NCBI RefSeq assembly: GCF_003014495.1
Contig: NZ_PYGC01000002.1
Coordinates: 682,001-746,000 of the forward strand
Source of the DNA: Prolixibacter denitrificans
Lineage (GTDB): Bacteria > Bacteroidota > Bacteroidia > Bacteroidales > Prolixibacteraceae
Direction: 5' to 3'
DNA: 64,000 nt
Below the pieces are notes generated by a model. The model searched no databases. It was not told the origin of the DNA and was given only the letters and a program-made list of their open reading frames with translations. Position numbers and translations under genes: made by a program. Shown piece after piece: positions 61,876-64,000 of the stretch. Numbering within the stretch: the stretch's first letter is position 1; each line of letters begins with the position of its first letter.

Positions 61876-62027
61876 GGCGGCTTCAAGGTCTGCGGCCTGT
61901 AGCGTACTCGCAGTCCTGGGGTCTCACCGGTCGTTCCGGGGGCTCATTCCAATCGCCCCGTCACTCCCGTTCGTCCAACCGGTCCCGCTTCGTCCGGCTG
62001 TCGGCCTTCGCCCGGCCGCGGGAGTTG

Positions 62028-62116
62028 GTTTCAGGTTTCAACATTTCAAGTTTCAGGTTGCGCTTTGTGGTTTCTGTCGTTCCTATTGTTGGAATTGTTT
62101 CTGTTGTCCTTCTCTG
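62028..62116. repeat. Dispersed repeat F, copy 1 (gap 61876-62273)
   Basis: A block with GGTTTCAACATTTCAAGTTT followed by TTCCTATTGTTGGAA recurs at 63403-63493. The first part of the gap (61876-62030) is GC-rich, full of GGCC-type blocks and gene-free; the rest up to 62273 shows nothing more. Confidence 0.75.
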
Positions 62117-62273
62117 AAGATGCATCTTCCGCCTCCGTCAGGAGAGGCCGTCCCCGAATAGAGAAACAATCCCGATTAGCGGGTCTGCGAGCAGAAGTTG
62201 TTGGATTTCAATAAAAATGAAACAATTATCCTAGCCGGGAGTTAAGTAGAGTAGAGACCAAAAAACAAGTTGA

Positions 62274-62951
62274 ATGAAATATTTCGTAAAGATAAACGAT
62301 GTAAAATCGACCGACGAGCTGGAAGGAGCCTGGAACAACGACGACTATAAGGAGTTGCTGGCAAGATTTGAGTACCCCGATGCGGAGCAATTAAAACCAA
62401 CCGAATTGAAGGAATTTCTTTTTATGGCCATTTCGGACTTCGAACCCAATGAGGCGGCTGCGATTCTTCTCGACTACAAACTTTCGGATGTACTTGCTGA
62501 AGGGCAAATTGATAATCTTTCGCACGAGATGCTAAGGGTAAAAGTCTTTGAAAATTATTCTGAGATCGACCTTCACCAGGATCTGTTCAACATTAATCAA
62601 TTGCTTTACCAAGCCTACAACGGAAAGTTCCCCCCGGGCAAAGTGAACATCGTACAATTCGAAATAAAGGGCGAAGACAATGGCTCTGAGGAACTCACAA
62701 AGGAAATTGCGTTGAAGGCGCTAAGTTACGGCCTTTCAGACAATAATTTGCTCAACCGCTTACTAAGCGACCAACTGGAGGGACGAACATCCTTTCCCGA
62801 GGCTGAAGGAATTGTGTGGAGCTTGCAAAATGAGGGAGACGATGCTTACTCGATGACGATTTCAGAAAAGTGGCTGACCAAAGACGATTTTGTGAACCTG
62901 GAATATGAATGCACGGTGCAGCCGTTTGAAGGTCCGGATGAGGAAGAATAA
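62274..62951 (+). CDS. Acidic cytoplasmic protein of unknown function
   Basis: The 225-residue product lacks a signal peptide and is strongly acidic (ends PDEEE). Predicted alternation of strands and helices includes KYFVKINDVKSTDELEGAWNN at the start, a helical DFEPNEAAAILLDYKLSDVLAEGQIDNLSHEMLRVK region and a C-terminal beta-rich part with MTISEKWLTKDDFVNLEYEC. No family recognised. It stands alone between two copies of repeat F. Confidence 0.78.
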   Translation: MKYFVKINDVKSTDELEGAWNNDDYKELLARFEYPDAEQLKPTELKEFLFMAISDFEPNEAAAILLDYKLSDVLAEGQIDNLSHEMLRVKVFENYSEIDLHQDLFNINQLLYQAYNGKFPPGKVNIVQFEIKGEDNGSEELTKEIALKALSYGLSDNNLLNRLLSDQLEGRTSFPEAEGIVWSLQNEGDDAYSMTISEKWLTKDDFVNLEYECTVQPFEGPDEEE

Positions 62952-63068
62952 GCATCGGCAGATTCGGTTTGTAGCCTCAGTTGCTCCTCAATTGTATCTT
63001 AAGTACCACACGATGCAATGGCAGGGCAGTGAGATGTAGAAGAATTTATTGGAAAAAAAAAGCAAACT

Positions 63069-63302
63069 ATGGAAAACGACGAAAACAAGAAACCTGAAGA
63101 GAAGACTTTTCAGGATAAAGCAGAGCAATGGATCGATAAAGCGGAAGAATTTATGGACGATACCGCAGACAAAATACATGAGAGCGAAACGTACCGGAAA
63201 GCAAACAAATCTGTTGAAAATGCCACAAAAAAGCTTTTTCGGAAAGCCGGAAGGTTATGGGGAAAATCAGAGCATTACTTTAAAAACAGGGATACAAAAT
63301 AA
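63069..63302 (+). CDS. Small charged helical protein
   Basis: The 77-residue frame encodes an almost entirely charged, amphipathic-helical protein: EEKTFQDKAEQWIDKAEEFM, DDTADKIHESETYRKANKSV and a basic C-terminal third. The even spread of Lys/Glu and the lack of hydrophobic core resemble CsbD-, YtxH- or LEA-like stress proteins, but no signature is complete. The A-rich leader fits Bacteroidota translation starts. An overlapping 101-codon frame is rejected in its favour. Confidence 0.68.
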   Translation: MENDENKKPEEKTFQDKAEQWIDKAEEFMDDTADKIHESETYRKANKSVENATKKLFRKAGRLWGKSEHYFKNRDTK

Positions 63303-63402
63303 TCCTCGTTGGACTTATGATGCTATAGCAAGTGTGCATACTACAAACCGATGATCAGCAATTTGAAGAAGGCCGCCAACTGGATGTGGTGATTGGGTAA
63401 GT

Positions 63403-63493
63403 TCGGTTTCAGGTTTCAAAATTTCAAGTTCCGGGTTGCGCTTCGCGGTTTCTGTTGTTCCTATTGTTGGAAATGTTTCTGTTGTTTGTTCTC
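63403..63493. repeat. Dispersed repeat F, copy 2
   Basis: This second copy starts with GTTTCAGGTTTCAAAATTTC and contains TTCCTATTGTTGGAA. It matches 62028-62116 over most of its length in the same orientation. Confidence 0.75.
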
Positions 63494-64000
63494 CAATAAG
63501 GAAAAAGTCTTCCAATAAGGTTCGCCCCCCACTTCGCCGTCAGGCGAAAAGCGGGTTGGCCGGTCAAAGAGTTTCCCGCCAGGGAAAGATGTTCATCACC
63601 TTCGGCGAAGCCGGAGGATTGGCAACCTGAATAGAAAGCAACTCCAACGGAGTTGAATAAAAAAAGACGCTGTTGCGCCGCACACAGTTTCCTGAAGCAT
63701 GCCCGGCAACGGAAAAGTACCCCCAAAGTAGATTTTAAGTACAGATACAGTAGGGATAGAGTACTAAACAGTCTTCATTTGCGCACCGGTTGAAGTGGAT
63801 TGTCCCGGGTTTTAAATCCCTTCGTTTCTGTAAGCCGTTTTCCCCACCACCTTCCCCTGTGCAACATCATTTAAGTATTTTTTTGAAATAAATTAGTCCA
63901 TCTAATCAGGCACTTGAGATTTTATGTCAAAAAAGACTGTAAAAAGGTTTGGAGTAATACGAAAAAATACGCTTTCTTTGCATCCGCTTTCCGAAAGGGA
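63494..64000. other. Gene-free right end with hairpins and possible promoter
   Basis: The stretch has hairpin blocks TTCGCCGTCAGGCGAA (63530-63545) and ACTCCAACGGAGT (63641-63653) and no credible gene. Near the edge TTTCTTTG (about 63973-63980) is one mismatch from TAnnTTTG and may start a transcript that leaves the window. Confidence 0.4.

Overview
The window looks like a chromosome segment of a Bacteroidota bacterium, probably a marine or sediment Marinilabiliales/Prolixibacteraceae-type organism. The evidence is a SusC/SusD pair, TonB-dependent receptors with carboxypeptidase-like N-domains, TAnnTTTG-type -7 promoter elements, DUF4294 and DUF4922 proteins, 7TM-AraC regulators and Tat-exported Gfo/Idh/MocA proteins. 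The family-level placement is inference from gene content only.

Layout. 1-5.8 kb: two tandem Tat-exported Gfo/Idh/MocA oxidoreductases (the first cut by the window edge), a TonB-dependent receptor, a possible 64-residue membrane protein and a YdeI-like protein. 5.9-33.3 kb: a large divergent locus that I read as a peptidoglycan (muropeptide/amino-sugar) salvage system. The minus-strand arm runs NagB-LmbE fusion, HGSNAT-like acetyltransferase, GHL10/DigH-like hydrolase, tandem-domain GT2, DUF4922 phosphorylase-like protein, SpoIID-like protein, GH9-CE4 fusion and AmpG-like transporter. It has a good promoter at one end and a terminator at the other. The plus-strand arm runs BadF-type sugar kinase, MurQ etherase, SusC, SusD, an amidase-3/golvesin protein, NlpC/P60, dipeptide epimerase and a transglutaminase-like lipoprotein. 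Together these can denude and cut glycan, import fragments, turn MurNAc-6-P and GlcNAc-6-P into central metabolites, and trim stem peptides outside the cytoplasm. NagZ, NagA and LdcA are not in the window.

33.3-40.9 kb: a repeat-rich accessory stretch with a quinone-oxidoreductase-like gene, a frameshifted methionine gamma-lyase gene, and three AT-rich orphan genes, one with HEPN-like R-x4-H motifs. It also holds many dispersed palindromic repeats. 40.9-48.5 kb: housekeeping genes (aspartate kinase, patatin, GNAT, Mfd, DUF4294). 48.5-53.0 kb: a second NagB-LmbE plus GHL10 pair followed by a GntR/FadR regulator, paralogous to part of the first locus. 53.0-64 kb: an outer-membrane barrel, Ca/Na antiporter, SulP transporter, lipoprotein, dihydroorotase, dolichol-phosphate-mannose-synthase-like GT2, 7TM-AraC regulator, two unrecognised genes and repeat-rich ends.

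The features most worth following up are the SusCD-linked peptidoglycan-salvage locus with its unusual enzyme set, a 23-unit array of TTCC motifs spaced almost exactly 21 bp (two helical turns) inside that operon, a structured RNA-like leader before susC, and a Thr in place of a catalytic Asp in both NagB domains. I saw no tRNA, rRNA, CRISPR array or insertion sequence by eye.
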